From Chloroflexota bacterium (GTDB lineage: Bacteria > Chloroflexota > Anaerolineae > UBA1429), in contig JAIOAW010000010.1 in NCBI GenBank assembly GCA_019873625.1, positions 1 to 64,000 of the forward strand: a DNA stretch of 64,000 nucleotides. Reading direction: 5' to 3'. Below are positions 54,162 to 62,493 of the stretch, piece after piece. Position 1 is the stretch's first letter, and each line of letters starts with the position of its first letter. The position numbers were made by a program, and so were the translations under genes. The notes below the pieces were generated by a model. It worked only from the letters and a program-made list of their open reading frames with translations, ran no database searches and was not told the origin of the DNA.

Positions 54162-55355
54162 CTACACGAGGTAATCGCGCAGTTGGCGGGCGCGGCTGGG
54201 GTGCCGCAGGCGATCCAGGGCCTCGTGCTCGATTTGGCGGATGCGTTCACGCGTGAGGCCGAACTTTTGGCCGACCTCCTCTAGCGTGTAACTGCGCCCA
54301 TCATCCAGGCCGAAGCGCAGGCGCAGGATGCGCGCCTCTCGTGGGGTGAGCGTGGCGAGCACCTCTTGCAGTTTGGTCTGCAGCAGGCGCTGGTAGGCCG
54401 TATCGGAGGGTGTGAGCGTCTCTTCATCGGGGATGAAACTCCCGAGTTCGCTATCCTCCTCCTCGCCCACGGGTTTTTCCAGCGAGAGGGGCCGCTGAGA
54501 TACCTTGAGCATCCATTGCACTTTGGAAGGCGGCAGGTCCAGTTCTTCCGCGATCTCCTCCGCCGTGGGCGGTCGGCCCCAATCCTGCTCCAACTGCTGG
54601 GCCACTTGGTACACCTTGCGAATGCGGTCGCTAAGATGCACCGGCAGGCGGATCACGCGCCCCTGATCAGCCAGAGCGCGCGTGATGGCCTGGCGGATCC
54701 ACCAGGTGGCGTAAGTGCTGAAGCGGTGGCCGCGGTGATAATCGAACTTTTCCACCGCCTTGATGAGACCCAAGTTGCCCTCTTGGATGAGGTCCAAAAA
54801 GGGCACGCCCTGGCCGAGGTAGCGCTTAGCGATGCTCACCACGAGGCGCGTGTTGGCGCGGATAAGATGGGCCCGGGCCTCTTCGCCGCGCGCCACGAGT
54901 TGCTGCAGGCGATCCTTCTCCTCTTCGGTGAGGCCGTTCGCGCGGCTCAAGCGGGCTTGCGCTTGGCGGCCCATCTCATAGTCGCGCGCCAAGGATACCT
55001 CTTCTTCGGCCGTAAGAAGGGGCACGCGGGCCATCTCTTTGAGGTAGAGGCTGATCGTATCATCGCTGGCGATCTCGCTCAGCGAGGCCTCGGTCATATT
55101 CAGGGGAACCGGCTCCTCTTCCCCTTCCGCGGCGACCTCCGGCTCTACCTCAGGCTCCTCGGGCTTTTGGTCGTCATATAGAACCTGGATGCCTTCCTCG
55201 CTGAGATGGATGAAAAGGTCCTCCAACTCGGCCAGGTTTTCCTCGGCTTCCGGGAAGTAGGCCATGAGATCGTCCAAGGTCAAGAACCCCTGCCGCTCGG
55301 CCTTGGCCAAAAGAGGCTGGATATCAATGGTTTGTTTCTCTGTCGGTGCTGCCAT
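54162..55355 (-). CDS. sigA: Principal RNA polymerase sigma factor (RpoD/SigA)
   Basis: 397-residue sigma70 family factor. A region 1.1-like N-terminus (residues 1-60) and an acidic linker precede region 1.2 ([22 protein letters not shown]). Region 2 has the core-binding and -10-reading sequence [40 protein letters not shown]. Region 3 has [27 protein letters not shown], and region 4.2 the -35-reading helix [28 protein letters not shown]. The perfect consensus promoters found across this window fit its activity. It lacks the long non-conserved insert of proteobacterial RpoD. Expression passes through a structured leader. Confidence 0.96.
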   Translation of the reverse strand: MAAPTEKQTIDIQPLLAKAERQGFLTLDDLMAYFPEAEENLAELEDLFIHLSEEGIQVLYDDQKPEEPEVEPEVAAEGEEEPVPLNMTEASLSEIASDDTISLYLKEMARVPLLTAEEEVSLARDYEMGRQAQARLSRANGLTEEEKDRLQQLVARGEEARAHLIRANTRLVVSIAKRYLGQGVPFLDLIQEGNLGLIKAVEKFDYHRGHRFSTYATWWIRQAITRALADQGRVIRLPVHLSDRIRKVYQVAQQLEQDWGRPPTAEEIAEELDLPPSKVQWMLKVSQRPLSLEKPVGEEEDSELGSFIPDEETLTPSDTAYQRLLQTKLQEVLATLTPREARILRLRFGLDDGRSYTLEEVGQKFGLTRERIRQIEHEALDRLRHPSRARQLRDYLV

Positions 55356-55414
55356 ATTCCCACCTATCGAAATCGCGAAAGGGACAAGGCGCCTTTCACG
55401 CGAGATTCAAAAGT

Positions 55415-55444
55415 ACTCCGCCGATGTCTGGCCATCGGCGGAGT
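55415..55444 (-). terminator. Terminator-like hairpin inside the sigA leader (possible attenuator)
   Basis: Perfect 12-bp stem ACTCCGCCGATG / CATCGGCGGAGT with a 6-base loop, followed on the minus strand by ACTTTTG. It stands about 60 bases before the sigA start and downstream of both promoters, so transcripts must read through it. Confidence 0.6.
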
Positions 55445-55567
55445 GATGATGCCAAATCAGTGGGCACATAACACCGCATCAGGCCAGACTTTGGCACAAG
55501 CAGACGATGCTTCTATGACGGTGCTGGACCCTAAGCACGGCTGGCCAGTGCTCTTTTACCCCACTTC
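55445..55567 (-). ncRNA. Structured leader RNA upstream of sigA
   Basis: About 120 bases of leader between the proximal sigA promoter and the terminator-like hairpin. Pairings visible: AGTGGG (55459-55464) with CCCACT (55560-55565) closing the domain; AGCAC (55534-55538) with GTGCT (55548-55552); AAGCA (55498-55502) with TGCTT (55508-55512). An alternative CACCG/CGGTG (55472-55476 with 55519-55523) competes with an inner GCAC/GTGC pairing. The pairing choices suit a regulatory leader or independent small RNA. I recognise no known family; 6S RNA was considered and not supported. Confidence 0.45.
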
Positions 55568-55573
55568 ACCGCC

Positions 55574-55602
55574 ATTATAGCATACTTTTATAAATATGTC
55601 AA
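55574..55602 (-). promoter_or_regulatory. Proximal sigA promoter, perfect consensus
   Basis: Minus strand: TTGACA (55597-55602), 17-bp spacer, TATAAT (55574-55579). Confidence 0.85.
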
Positions 55603-55711
55603 GTATTTTTTGAGGGAAAATCTCAAATTTAGGGGATTTCGTCAGAACCGGATCAAGCCGCCTTTCCCCCCTCTATCGGCGCAGGCAGCCGGAGATAAGC
55701 GCCAATAGCAT

Positions 55712-55740
55712 ATTATACAGGATTTATCGTATATTGTCAA
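55712..55740 (-). promoter_or_regulatory. Distal sigA promoter, perfect consensus
   Basis: Minus strand: TTGACA (55735-55740), 17-bp spacer, TATAAT (55712-55717), 138 bases upstream of the proximal one. Confidence 0.85.
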
Positions 55741-55810
55741 CCCCTTTTTGAGGCAATTTTTAAAAAATCCGCCAAAATGCGGGTGCCAGCATACTGCCGC
55801 GCTCGCCCTT

Positions 55811-55839
55811 TTGACATTTCTCCTTTTTTGGGTTATGGT
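55811..55839 (+). promoter_or_regulatory. Promoter of the moxR operon
   Basis: TTGACA (55811-55816), 17-bp spacer, TATGGT (55834-55839). The predicted start near 55846 places the riboswitch aptamer at the very 5' end of the transcript. Confidence 0.75.
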
Positions 55840-55849
55840 AACCACTGTC

Positions 55850-55936
55850 AAGGCGATGAGGCTCGCCGGGGGGCAGGTGCCCCCGAACCGTTGCCTAGCG
55901 ACTGATGGCCTCTGCCCCCTGGGGGTAGAGGCCTTT
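55850..55936 (+). ncRNA. Fluoride riboswitch (crcB motif) with overlapping terminator
   Basis: Aptamer: P1 GGCG/CGCC (55852-55855, 55864-55867) enclosing ATGAGGCT. Then comes an extra hairpin GGGGGC-AGGT-GCCCCC (55869-55884), the conserved AACCG, and P3 GTTGC-CTA-GCGAC (55890-55902). The invariant TGATG (55903-55907) and GCCTC (55908-55912) follow; GCCTC pairs with GAGGC (55858-55862) as the pseudoknot. CTGATGGCCTCT matches the core of the Thermotoga petrophila fluoride aptamer. Expression platform: GGCCTCT / AGAGGCC with a GC-rich inner stem (55907-55932), then TTTT. The terminator uses the pseudoknot strand, so fluoride should switch the operon on. The extra hairpin between P1 and AACCG is unusual. 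Confidence 0.9.
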
Positions 55937-55979
55937 TCTGCAAGATAGGGCCGTTTGCATCCCATACGGTGAGGAAGAG

Positions 55980-56954
55980 ATGACTCTGGATATTCACCCC
56001 GTGCAGCGCTTTGGCGCCCTGGTGCGCGAAAATGTGGGGCGCGTCATCGTGGGCAAAGAGGATACGGTGGAGTTGATGCTGGTGGCGCTCCTGTGTGAGG
56101 GGCACGTCCTTCTGGAAGATGTGCCCGGCGTCGGCAAGACGATGCTCGCCCGCGCCCTGGCGCGCAGTTTGGGCTGCTCCTTCCGGCGCATTCAGTTCAC
56201 GCCGGACCTATTGCCTACCGACATCTTGGGCGTGAGCGTGTACAACCAAGGCACGGGCGCCTTTGAATTCCGGCCCGGGCCGATCTTTGCGCAAATCGTC
56301 TTGGCGGATGAGATCAACCGCGCCGGCCCCCGCACGCAGAGCGCCCTTCTTGAGGCGATGCAGGAGCGCCAAGTGACGGCCGACGGCCGCACCTATCCCT
56401 TAGAGCGCCCCTTCCTGGTGCTGGCGACCCAGAACCCCATCGAGTTGGAGGGTACCTTCCCCTTGCCGGAGGCCCAGGTAGATCGCTTCCTGATGCGCTT
56501 GGCCCCCGGTTACCCCGACGAGGAAGAGGAACGCGCCATCTTGCGGCGCTTTCGCACCGAAGACCCGCTGGAGCGACTGGAGCCGGTGGTCAGCGGCGAG
56601 GAGGTGTTGGCCCTTGGGGCATTGTGCCGGCAGGTGTACGTGCACGACGTGGTGGAAGGGTACATCTTGTCGCTGGTGCGCGCCACGCGGGAACATGAGG
56701 ACCTGCGCCTGGGGGCCAGCCCCCGTGGGAGCCTGGCGCTCTATCGGGCAAGCCAAGCCCTAGCCGCCCTGCGCGGGCGCACGCACGTCCTGCCCGACGA
56801 TGTGCAGTACCTCGCCGGGCCTGTGTTGACGCACCGCCTCATCCCCAGCGCGCGGTTGCGCCTGCGCGGCGAGACGGCGGCGGATATCCTGAAGCGCATC
56901 GTGGCCCAGGTGCCCGTGCCCGTAGAAGAGACCTGGCAACAGCCCGCATCATGA
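55980..56954 (+). CDS. MoxR family AAA+ ATPase
   Basis: 324-residue AAA+ chaperone-like ATPase of the MoxR branch. Walker A GVGKT lies at residues 50-54 in [18 protein letters not shown], the family stretch [20 protein letters not shown] follows, Walker B is [10 protein letters not shown] near 110-120, and sensor 1 is VLATQNPIE. MoxR proteins work with von Willebrand/DUF58 partners in cofactor insertion, envelope stress or complex assembly. It is the first gene after the fluoride riboswitch and overlaps the DUF58 gene by 4 bases. GAGGAAGAG precedes the ATG. Confidence 0.93.
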   Translation: MTLDIHPVQRFGALVRENVGRVIVGKEDTVELMLVALLCEGHVLLEDVPGVGKTMLARALARSLGCSFRRIQFTPDLLPTDILGVSVYNQGTGAFEFRPGPIFAQIVLADEINRAGPRTQSALLEAMQERQVTADGRTYPLERPFLVLATQNPIELEGTFPLPEAQVDRFLMRLAPGYPDEEEERAILRRFRTEDPLERLEPVVSGEEVLALGALCRQVYVHDVVEGYILSLVRATREHEDLRLGASPRGSLALYRASQALAALRGRTHVLPDDVQYLAGPVLTHRLIPSARLRLRGETAADILKRIVAQVPVPVEETWQQPAS

Positions 56955-58165
56955 CCGGTAAGCGTTGGTGGGGCAGCCTTCTTATCCTGTTCATCATAGC
57001 CCTCATCGCTCGCGAGGGGCTTCTCATCGTGTTCGTGTTGGTGCTGGCCCTGGCCGGGGGCCTTTCGGAACTGTGGGCGCGGCACTGCTTGACGAACGTC
57101 TTCTATAGGCGGCATTTCGGCACCAATCACCTCGCCTTTGGCGAGGAGACGACCCTGACGGTGGAGTTCGTCAACGCCAAACCCCTCCCCTTGGCCTGGC
57201 TGGCCGTGCGCGATTCCTTCCCACGCGCCGTGACGCTCCTCGAAGGCACCGTGCAAGGCAGCCCCAGCGAAGATCGCGGCACGCTGACGAACGTCGTCTC
57301 CTTGCGGTGGTATGAGCGCGTCCTGAGGCGTTACCACATTCGGGGCGATCATCGCGGCATTTTTGAATTCGGCCCGGCCGAGATGCGCTCTGGGGATATC
57401 CTGGGGTTCCGCATCCAAGAGAAAGCACTTCCCCAGGTGGATACACTCGTGGTGTATCCCAAGATCGTGCCCGTGGAGGCGCTTGGTTTGCCCGCCGATC
57501 GCCCTATGGGCGAGTGGCGCGCCCTGCGGCGCGTGGTAGAGGACCCTTTGCGCTTTGCTACCGTGCGAGATTATCAGCCCGGCGACCACCCTCGGAGCAT
57601 CCATTGGAAGGCCACAGCCCGCCTAGGGCGCTTGCAGACCAAGGCCTATGACCCCAGCGCCACCCTGGCCCTGATGCTCGCTGTGGATGTGCAAACCCTG
57701 CCCGGCGCGTACGAATATCGCCCGAACGCCCTGGAATACACCATGATGGCGGCGGCTTCGCTTGCGGCGCATGCCTTGGAGGAACGCCACCTCGTGGGGC
57801 TATGCGCCAACAGCATTGATGCTTATGGGCACCAACACCTCTATATGCCGCCGGGGCGCCATCCTCAACAACTTCAGGCCCTCCTCGTGGCGTTGGCCTC
57901 CTTGCGCCCCCTGCGGGGCCTACCTTTTGAGGCGCTCTTGGAGATGATGACCCCGCAACTCCCCTTTGGGGCCACCGTGGTGGCGCTCACGGCCTTTTTG
58001 CGAGACGAGATTCTCGAGGCGCTCCTCACCGTGCAGGGGGCGGGGCACCCGGTTATCCTCTTGCCAGTGGGCGATGCACCCCTGCGCGTACCCGAAGAAT
58101 TGGCCTGTTACCCCTTGCGAGGTATAGATGGCTGGCGCGATGTGGAAACGCTTCAATTGGCTTGA
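56951..58165 (+). CDS. DUF58 domain protein, MoxR partner
   Basis: 404-residue membrane-anchored protein. Two hydrophobic N-terminal helices ([15 protein letters not shown] and [15 protein letters not shown]) precede a beta-rich middle and the DUF58 core, whose signature is seen in [37 protein letters not shown]58 is distantly related to von Willebrand A domains and almost always lies next to MoxR. It overlaps moxR by 4 bases and the next gene by 38 bases. Confidence 0.9.
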   Translation: MTGKRWWGSLLILFIIALIAREGLLIVFVLVLALAGGLSELWARHCLTNVFYRRHFGTNHLAFGEETTLTVEFVNAKPLPLAWLAVRDSFPRAVTLLEGTVQGSPSEDRGTLTNVVSLRWYERVLRRYHIRGDHRGIFEFGPAEMRSGDILGFRIQEKALPQVDTLVVYPKIVPVEALGLPADRPMGEWRALRRVVEDPLRFATVRDYQPGDHPRSIHWKATARLGRLQTKAYDPSATLALMLAVDVQTLPGAYEYRPNALEYTMMAAASLAAHALEERHLVGLCANSIDAYGHQHLYMPPGRHPQQLQALLVALASLRPLRGLPFEALLEMMTPQLPFGATVVALTAFLRDEILEALLTVQGAGHPVILLPVGDAPLRVPEELACYPLRGIDGWRDVETLQLA

Positions 58166-59600
58166 TGGGGCCGTGGTGCCCTTCCTTGCCGGGGCTATGC
58201 GCGCCGCGTGGATGACGCCGCTCATCCATACGGCGCTCAACAATGTGCTCATATGGCCGCAGGGCACGCACTATCCCTTTGGGCTGGTCCTCTTGCTCCT
58301 CCTGGGGGCGGCAGGCACTTCGTATCTCTTGCGTAACCAGCGCGCGGCGCGCCTGAGGAGCGCGATGGTGGGGATGGCCGTCATCGCCCTGGTGTGCCTC
58401 TATCTCTTCCCCGGCGAGGCCGCGTCTCCCCAAGCCTGGGTGAAGGGCCTTTTGGCGGCTATGGCGAACACCGAGCAGGGGGTGCACCCGGCCATACCCG
58501 TCATCCTCATCACGGCGGCGCTCTGGGCGCGCGGGGCTACCCTCGAATTTGACGATTCAGATAGCCTATGGCGCTCCTTCCTGACGGGCATCGCCGCGCT
58601 GGTTTTCGTCCTTTTGGTTTCGCGCTCGCCCTATGTGAGGAACGGCGAGAGGATGCCGGGGGCCATCTCGGCCTTTCTCTTGTGGGGGTTCTTGGCCTTG
58701 GCCCTTTCGAGCGTGGCGCGGGCGCTCTGGTTGGAACGGCTGCGCAGCGGCCGCTCGCCCAGCCTCAGCCGCCATTGGCTGGGCGTCGTCGTCATCGTCT
58801 TGGCCACCGTGGTGCTCGGCGGGATGATCCTTGGCCAACTCTTTGCGCCACAAGCCGTAGCGCGGCTGTTGGCCGCTGTGGGCATCGTCTTGGGGGCCGT
58901 TTGGCAGGTGATCGCCTTCGTGGCGACAGGGCTGGTGTATCTCCTCTTTTTGATCATCGGCCCTTTGATCCAGAACTTTCGCCTGCGCACGGAGCCATTC
59001 CAGCCCAAGGCCCAGGAATTTATGCCCAATTTCACCGAGCAGTTCCAAGACCTTTTCGAAAAGCAGGCCGAACAAGGGCAGGGCGCGAACTTGGGGTGGC
59101 TCCTGCCGGTGCTTGTCATCCTCTTTGTTACGGGGTTGCTCGTTCTCTTTTGGCGCCGCCGGCGCCGAGAGCGCATTGCCCCCTTGGAGGAGAGCCGGGA
59201 GATCATCTGGTCGCGCGATTTGATGATTGAGCAGTTGCGCGGCCTGTTGCGCCGCAGGCCCAAACGCCAGCCCCCCTTGCCCTACTTCCCCCTGGAGGGC
59301 GCGGGGGACCCTCGCGTGCGCATTCGGCGCGCCTACCAAGGACTTCTTCGCCTAGCCAGGCAGGAGGGGTGGCCCCGCCGTCCGTGGCAAACGCCCCTCG
59401 CCTATCTGAAGGCGCTCCAATCGGCGTGGCCCAGCGTGGGCGAGGCCCTCGAGACGTTGACGGGGGCCTATATCTCGGCGCGGTACAGCGCTCAAACGCC
59501 CTCTCCGGAAGAGGCCGAGGCGGCGGAACGGGCCTTTTTGCATATCCAACAGGCCTTGGCTGAGGGCCTGCAACCGGCCGATGGCGCCCCCGCGCACTAA
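58128..59600 (+). CDS. Membrane protein with C-terminal DUF4129 domain, no transglutaminase
   Basis: 490-residue protein with about eight to ten membrane helices in the first two thirds, then a cytoplasmic DUF4129-like helical segment (GAGDPRVRIRRAYQGLLRLA...AYISARYSAQTPSPEEAEAAE). In the usual MoxR operon this membrane/DUF4129 pair brackets a transglutaminase domain (TgpA type); no Cys-His-Asp transglutaminase core is seen here. A cytoplasmic/periplasmic stretch FQPKAQEFMPNFTEQFQDLFEKQAEQGQG lies between the last helices. ATG 58128 has GAGG 5 bases before it and lies inside the DUF58 reading frame. Confidence 0.82.
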   Translation: MAGAMWKRFNWLDGAVVPFLAGAMRAAWMTPLIHTALNNVLIWPQGTHYPFGLVLLLLLGAAGTSYLLRNQRAARLRSAMVGMAVIALVCLYLFPGEAASPQAWVKGLLAAMANTEQGVHPAIPVILITAALWARGATLEFDDSDSLWRSFLTGIAALVFVLLVSRSPYVRNGERMPGAISAFLLWGFLALALSSVARALWLERLRSGRSPSLSRHWLGVVVIVLATVVLGGMILGQLFAPQAVARLLAAVGIVLGAVWQVIAFVATGLVYLLFLIIGPLIQNFRLRTEPFQPKAQEFMPNFTEQFQDLFEKQAEQGQGANLGWLLPVLVILFVTGLLVLFWRRRRRERIAPLEESREIIWSRDLMIEQLRGLLRRRPKRQPPLPYFPLEGAGDPRVRIRRAYQGLLRLARQEGWPRRPWQTPLAYLKALQSAWPSVGEALETLTGAYISARYSAQTPSPEEAEAAERAFLHIQQALAEGLQPADGAPAH

Positions 59601-59621
59601 ACTTGGCAAAAGGAGCCTCCT

Positions 59622-60743
59622 ATGCAGTACCGCGATTATGGCAGGACGGGGTTGAAAGTCTCTGCTTTAGGGTTTGGCGCGATGCGCCTGCCCACCCGCC
59701 CCGATGGCACCTGCGATGAGGATCGCGCCGTGCCCATCTTGCGGCGAGCCATCGAGTTAGGGGTTACCTATTTTGACTCGGCATATGACTATTTGCGCGG
59801 CACGAGCGAAGTGGCGGTGGGGCGGGCCATCCGGCCTTATCCACGAGAGAGGATCGTCCTTTCCACCAAAATTCCCATTGGCGGCTTGAATGCGGGAGGG
59901 TTGCGCGAGCGCCTTGAGACGCAACTCAAGCGCTTCAACACGCCGTATATTGACGTTCTGCACTTTCACTCGCTCTCTTTGGACGCCTTCCGCCGCTACG
60001 GGGCGGGGAAGGGGGGCTGTGTGGAGGGCGCCCGCCGCGCCCAAGGGGAAGGGCTAATTCGCCACCTCGCCTTTTCTTCGCACGATTCGCCGGCGAACGT
60101 CCTTCGGCTCATCGAGACGGGCGAGTTCGAGGGCATCCTTTTGCAATACAACCTGCTCGACCGCCGCATGGCCGAATGCTTTTGGGCGGCGCATACGCGC
60201 GGCCTGGGCACAGCCGTAATGGGCCCTGTGGCCGGCGGGCGTTTGGCCCTGCGCCGCGAGGCTGGGGGCCTTTCTGTGCCGGCGCTCGCGCTGCGCTGGG
60301 TCCTCTCGAACCCACATATCAGCGTGGCCCTTTCGGGTATGAGCACGGTGGCTATGGTGGAAGAAAACGCCGCTGCGGCCAGCCGCACCGATCCTTTGAG
60401 CGAAGAGGAAACTGCCGCCGTGCAAAGGCTCTTGGGAGATATGGCCGGCCTGCGCGACCTCTATTGCACGGGGTGCGGCTACTGTATGCCTTGCCCCAAC
60501 GGCGTGGATATCCCCGGGAATCTGCTTCTCCTCAACCACCTTCGCCTATTGGGCGAGGAGGAGGTCGCCCGCCGGGGCTATGCCCGGCTTGTACGGGGCG
60601 AGGTGCCCTTCCGCCTCGGGGAGATGACGCTCAACGGCCGCGCGGCGGCGGATTGCGTGCGCTGTGGGGCCTGCGAACCCAAGTGCCCCCAACGGCTCCC
60701 CATTATGGACCAACTGGAGCAAGTGGATGCGGCGCTGGGCTAG
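59622..60743 (+). CDS. Aldo/keto reductase with C-terminal ferredoxin-like [4Fe-4S] domain
   Basis: 373-residue two-part protein. Residues 1-270 form an aldo/keto reductase barrel (MQYRDYGRTGLKVSALGFGAMRL, FDSAYDYLRGTSE with catalytic Asp and Tyr, STKIPIGG with Lys, HFHSL with His). The C-terminal 90 residues carry cysteine clusters CTGCGYCMPCPNGV and CVRCGACEPKCPQRLPI, the second a typical ferredoxin motif. Such proteins are common in anaerobes; the electron partner is unknown. It begins 21 bases after the DUF4129 gene and is probably part of the fluoride-switched transcript. It converges on the next gene. Confidence 0.9.
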   Translation: MQYRDYGRTGLKVSALGFGAMRLPTRPDGTCDEDRAVPILRRAIELGVTYFDSAYDYLRGTSEVAVGRAIRPYPRERIVLSTKIPIGGLNAGGLRERLETQLKRFNTPYIDVLHFHSLSLDAFRRYGAGKGGCVEGARRAQGEGLIRHLAFSSHDSPANVLRLIETGEFEGILLQYNLLDRRMAECFWAAHTRGLGTAVMGPVAGGRLALRREAGGLSVPALALRWVLSNPHISVALSGMSTVAMVEENAAAASRTDPLSEEETAAVQRLLGDMAGLRDLYCTGCGYCMPCPNGVDIPGNLLLLNHLRLLGEEEVARRGYARLVRGEVPFRLGEMTLNGRAAADCVRCGACEPKCPQRLPIMDQLEQVDAALG

Positions 60744-60749
60744 CGCCGG

Positions 60750-61637
60750 TCAGGGGCACGTCTGGTTGGCCCACCAGGCCTGCCAGGCCCCCACATCTTG
60801 CCCGAGCGATTGGCCGGTGATCTGCATCAACACGGCGTGGATGAGAAAGCGCTCGGTCTCGTCAGCCGTGCCCAGGGCCTCGATAAGGTAAGGCACGGCA
60901 TGGCAATCGCCAATTTCCCCCAAAGCCCAGGCCGCCGAGACGCGCACCGGCTCGCTTTGATCGCGCAATAGGCCGCCCAAGGTCGGCACGGCCTCGGCGT
61001 TTTTGAGGCGCCCCAACACGCGGATGGCATACCCCCGCACGCGAGATTCCATCGTCGGGTCCGTGGCCACGGCCAAGAGGTGCGGCACAGCATCCATCTG
61101 CTGAAGCGCCTCCAGCCCTTCGCGGCGCACGGCGTAAAGCGCGGTGGCCGCGCGGGCGCGCGCCTCAGGGTCGTTGCTCTGGAGTTCTTGCACGAGCCGA
61201 GCGATCCCCTCTGGCCGGCCGATGCGCGCCAAGGCCACGGCGGCCTCCTGCGCTGGGCTGGTGGTGGCCAGGCCGAACTGCGCATAGAGTTCCGTGCGGT
61301 CATCCAAAAGGGCCATTAGGGGTTCCACGGCCGCGCCTGCCTCAGGGCCCATCAGGCCCAGTTCATGGGCGGCCTGGGCGCGCTCCACGGCCTGTTCCGA
61401 GGAGAGTTGGCCGATTAACTGGCGCACGGTAGGCGGCACCACCGTAACCGTGGGCGAGGGCGTAGGGCGCGGCCGCGTGGGCGAAGGGAGCGCCGTCGCC
61501 GTGGGTTGAGGCGGCGTGGGCGAGGGCGGTGTAGGCGGCCGGCAGCCGGCCCATACCACGGTGAGGGCCAAAAAAGCAAGGCGCCAAACCCATCGGTTCG
61601 TTGAGGAGCCGATTCCCCCCCCAATGCTATGGCTCAT
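60750..61637 (-). CDS. HEAT-repeat lipoprotein
   Basis: 295-residue predicted lipoprotein. The signal peptide ends in LALTVVWAGC (lipid-modified Cys near residue 32) and is followed by a Pro/Thr/Ser linker of about 35 residues. At least five HEAT/PBS-lyase-type helical repeats come next, for example VERAQAAHELGLMGPEAGAAV, PEARARAATALYAVRREGLEAL, SRVRGYAIRVLGRLKNAEAV and EPVRVSAAWALGEIGDCHAV. HEAT arrays bind proteins; partner unknown. ATG 61637 has GAGGCGG a few bases upstream; the frame stays open through mscL as unrelated sequence. It shares the linker style of the propeller lipoprotein at 29919-32087. Confidence 0.85.
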   Translation of the reverse strand: MSHSIGGGIGSSTNRWVWRLAFLALTVVWAGCRPPTPPSPTPPQPTATALPSPTRPRPTPSPTVTVVPPTVRQLIGQLSSEQAVERAQAAHELGLMGPEAGAAVEPLMALLDDRTELYAQFGLATTSPAQEAAVALARIGRPEGIARLVQELQSNDPEARARAATALYAVRREGLEALQQMDAVPHLLAVATDPTMESRVRGYAIRVLGRLKNAEAVPTLGGLLRDQSEPVRVSAAWALGEIGDCHAVPYLIEALGTADETERFLIHAVLMQITGQSLGQDVGAWQAWWANQTCP

Positions 61638-61708
61638 CAAACCGCCTCGTGTTGAGGTAGAAATTTGCGCCGTAACCTTATGCTCTCGTAAGGCGTGCGC
61701 CCAACGGC

Positions 61709-62200
61709 TCATCCGGCCGATTCGGTCGGCGTTTCGAGGGTCGAGGTGCAGTAAGGGCAGCGCGTCGCCTTGATTGGGATCGTCGAAAAGCAGTAGGGGC
61801 ATTCCTTTGTGGTGGGCACCGCAGGGGCCGGCGCTGGCTTGGCGCGCAGGCGGCTGAGGGCCCGGACGACCCAAAAGAGCACCCAGGCGATGATCAGAAA
61901 ACTGATGATGCTGTTGAGTAAAAGGCCGACGTTGAGCGTAACGGCCCCCGCCTCTTTTGCCGCTTGAAGGGAGGCATAAGGGGGGGGCGCCCCAGCGCCC
62001 GCTTTGAGCAGGATATAGAGGTCCGAGAGATCTACATTCCCCACGAGCCAGCCGATGGGCGGCATAATGATATCCGTTACGAGCGAGTTGACGATTTTCG
62101 TAAAGGCCTGGCCGAGGACGAGGCCGATGGCCAATTCGATCGCGTTCCCTTTGATGGCAAAATCTTTGAACTCTTGCCAAAGGCTCAATGCTTTTTTCAT
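61709..62200 (-). CDS. mscL: Large-conductance mechanosensitive channel MscL with zinc-ribbon tail
   Basis: 163-residue pentameric channel subunit that opens under membrane tension to relieve osmotic shock. The N-terminal helix and TM1 read EFKDFAIKGNAIELAIGLVLGQAFTKIVNSLVTDIIMPPIG, an almost textbook MscL opening. TM2 is LLLNSIISFLIIAWVLFWVVRAL. The C-terminal helix is replaced by a zinc ribbon KECPYCFSTIPIKATRCPYC, found in many MscL proteins of non-proteobacteria. The HEAT lipoprotein gene lies 71 bases downstream. Confidence 0.95.
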   Translation of the reverse strand: MKKALSLWQEFKDFAIKGNAIELAIGLVLGQAFTKIVNSLVTDIIMPPIGWLVGNVDLSDLYILLKAGAGAPPPYASLQAAKEAGAVTLNVGLLLNSIISFLIIAWVLFWVVRALSRLRAKPAPAPAVPTTKECPYCFSTIPIKATRCPYCTSTLETPTESAG

Positions 62201-62261
62201 CGGCAGGCTCCTTTCGCAATCTGTGGTGCAGGGCGCATCATAGCCCTAGGGCGATGCGCCG

Positions 62262-62468
62262 TCAACCGGTGCAGCCTTGGCACGGCGTTTCTCCGCATCG
62301 TGCGGTTCGGGCGCCCTCCGGGGTGTAGCCATGCGCGGCGAGCCACCGCCTTACGCCCACGCGTTGCCTCTCCAAAAGCCGGCCTACGGCGCGGGCGTGG
62401 TGTGCCCACTGGCTGGCCCAGCAATCCAAAGCGCACGTAGCCAATCCGCCGCACAAAAAGGTCCCCAT
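62262..62468 (-). CDS. Small cysteine-rich protein of unknown function
   Basis: 68-residue protein with six cysteines: three early (LCGGLATCALDC) and three in the tail (RCGETPCQGC), around a basic helical middle (RAVGRLLERQRVGVRRWLAAHGY). No family recognised. It looks real because AAGGAGGAAGGG sits just before ATG 62468 and it fills the gap between the URO-D-like gene (25 bases upstream) and mscL. The cysteine spacing could bind zinc or an iron-sulfur cluster. It may be co-transcribed with the URO-D-like gene and be its accessory, an inference from position. Confidence 0.6.
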   Translation of the reverse strand: MGTFLCGGLATCALDCWASQWAHHARAVGRLLERQRVGVRRWLAAHGYTPEGARTARCGETPCQGCTG

Positions 62469-62493
62469 ATCCCTTCCTCCTTCGGATAGGGCG

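Noticed and set aside
55445-55567. 6S RNA in the sigA leader
   Set aside because: The closing helix is short and the single large central bubble with long flanking stems typical of 6S RNA is not evident.
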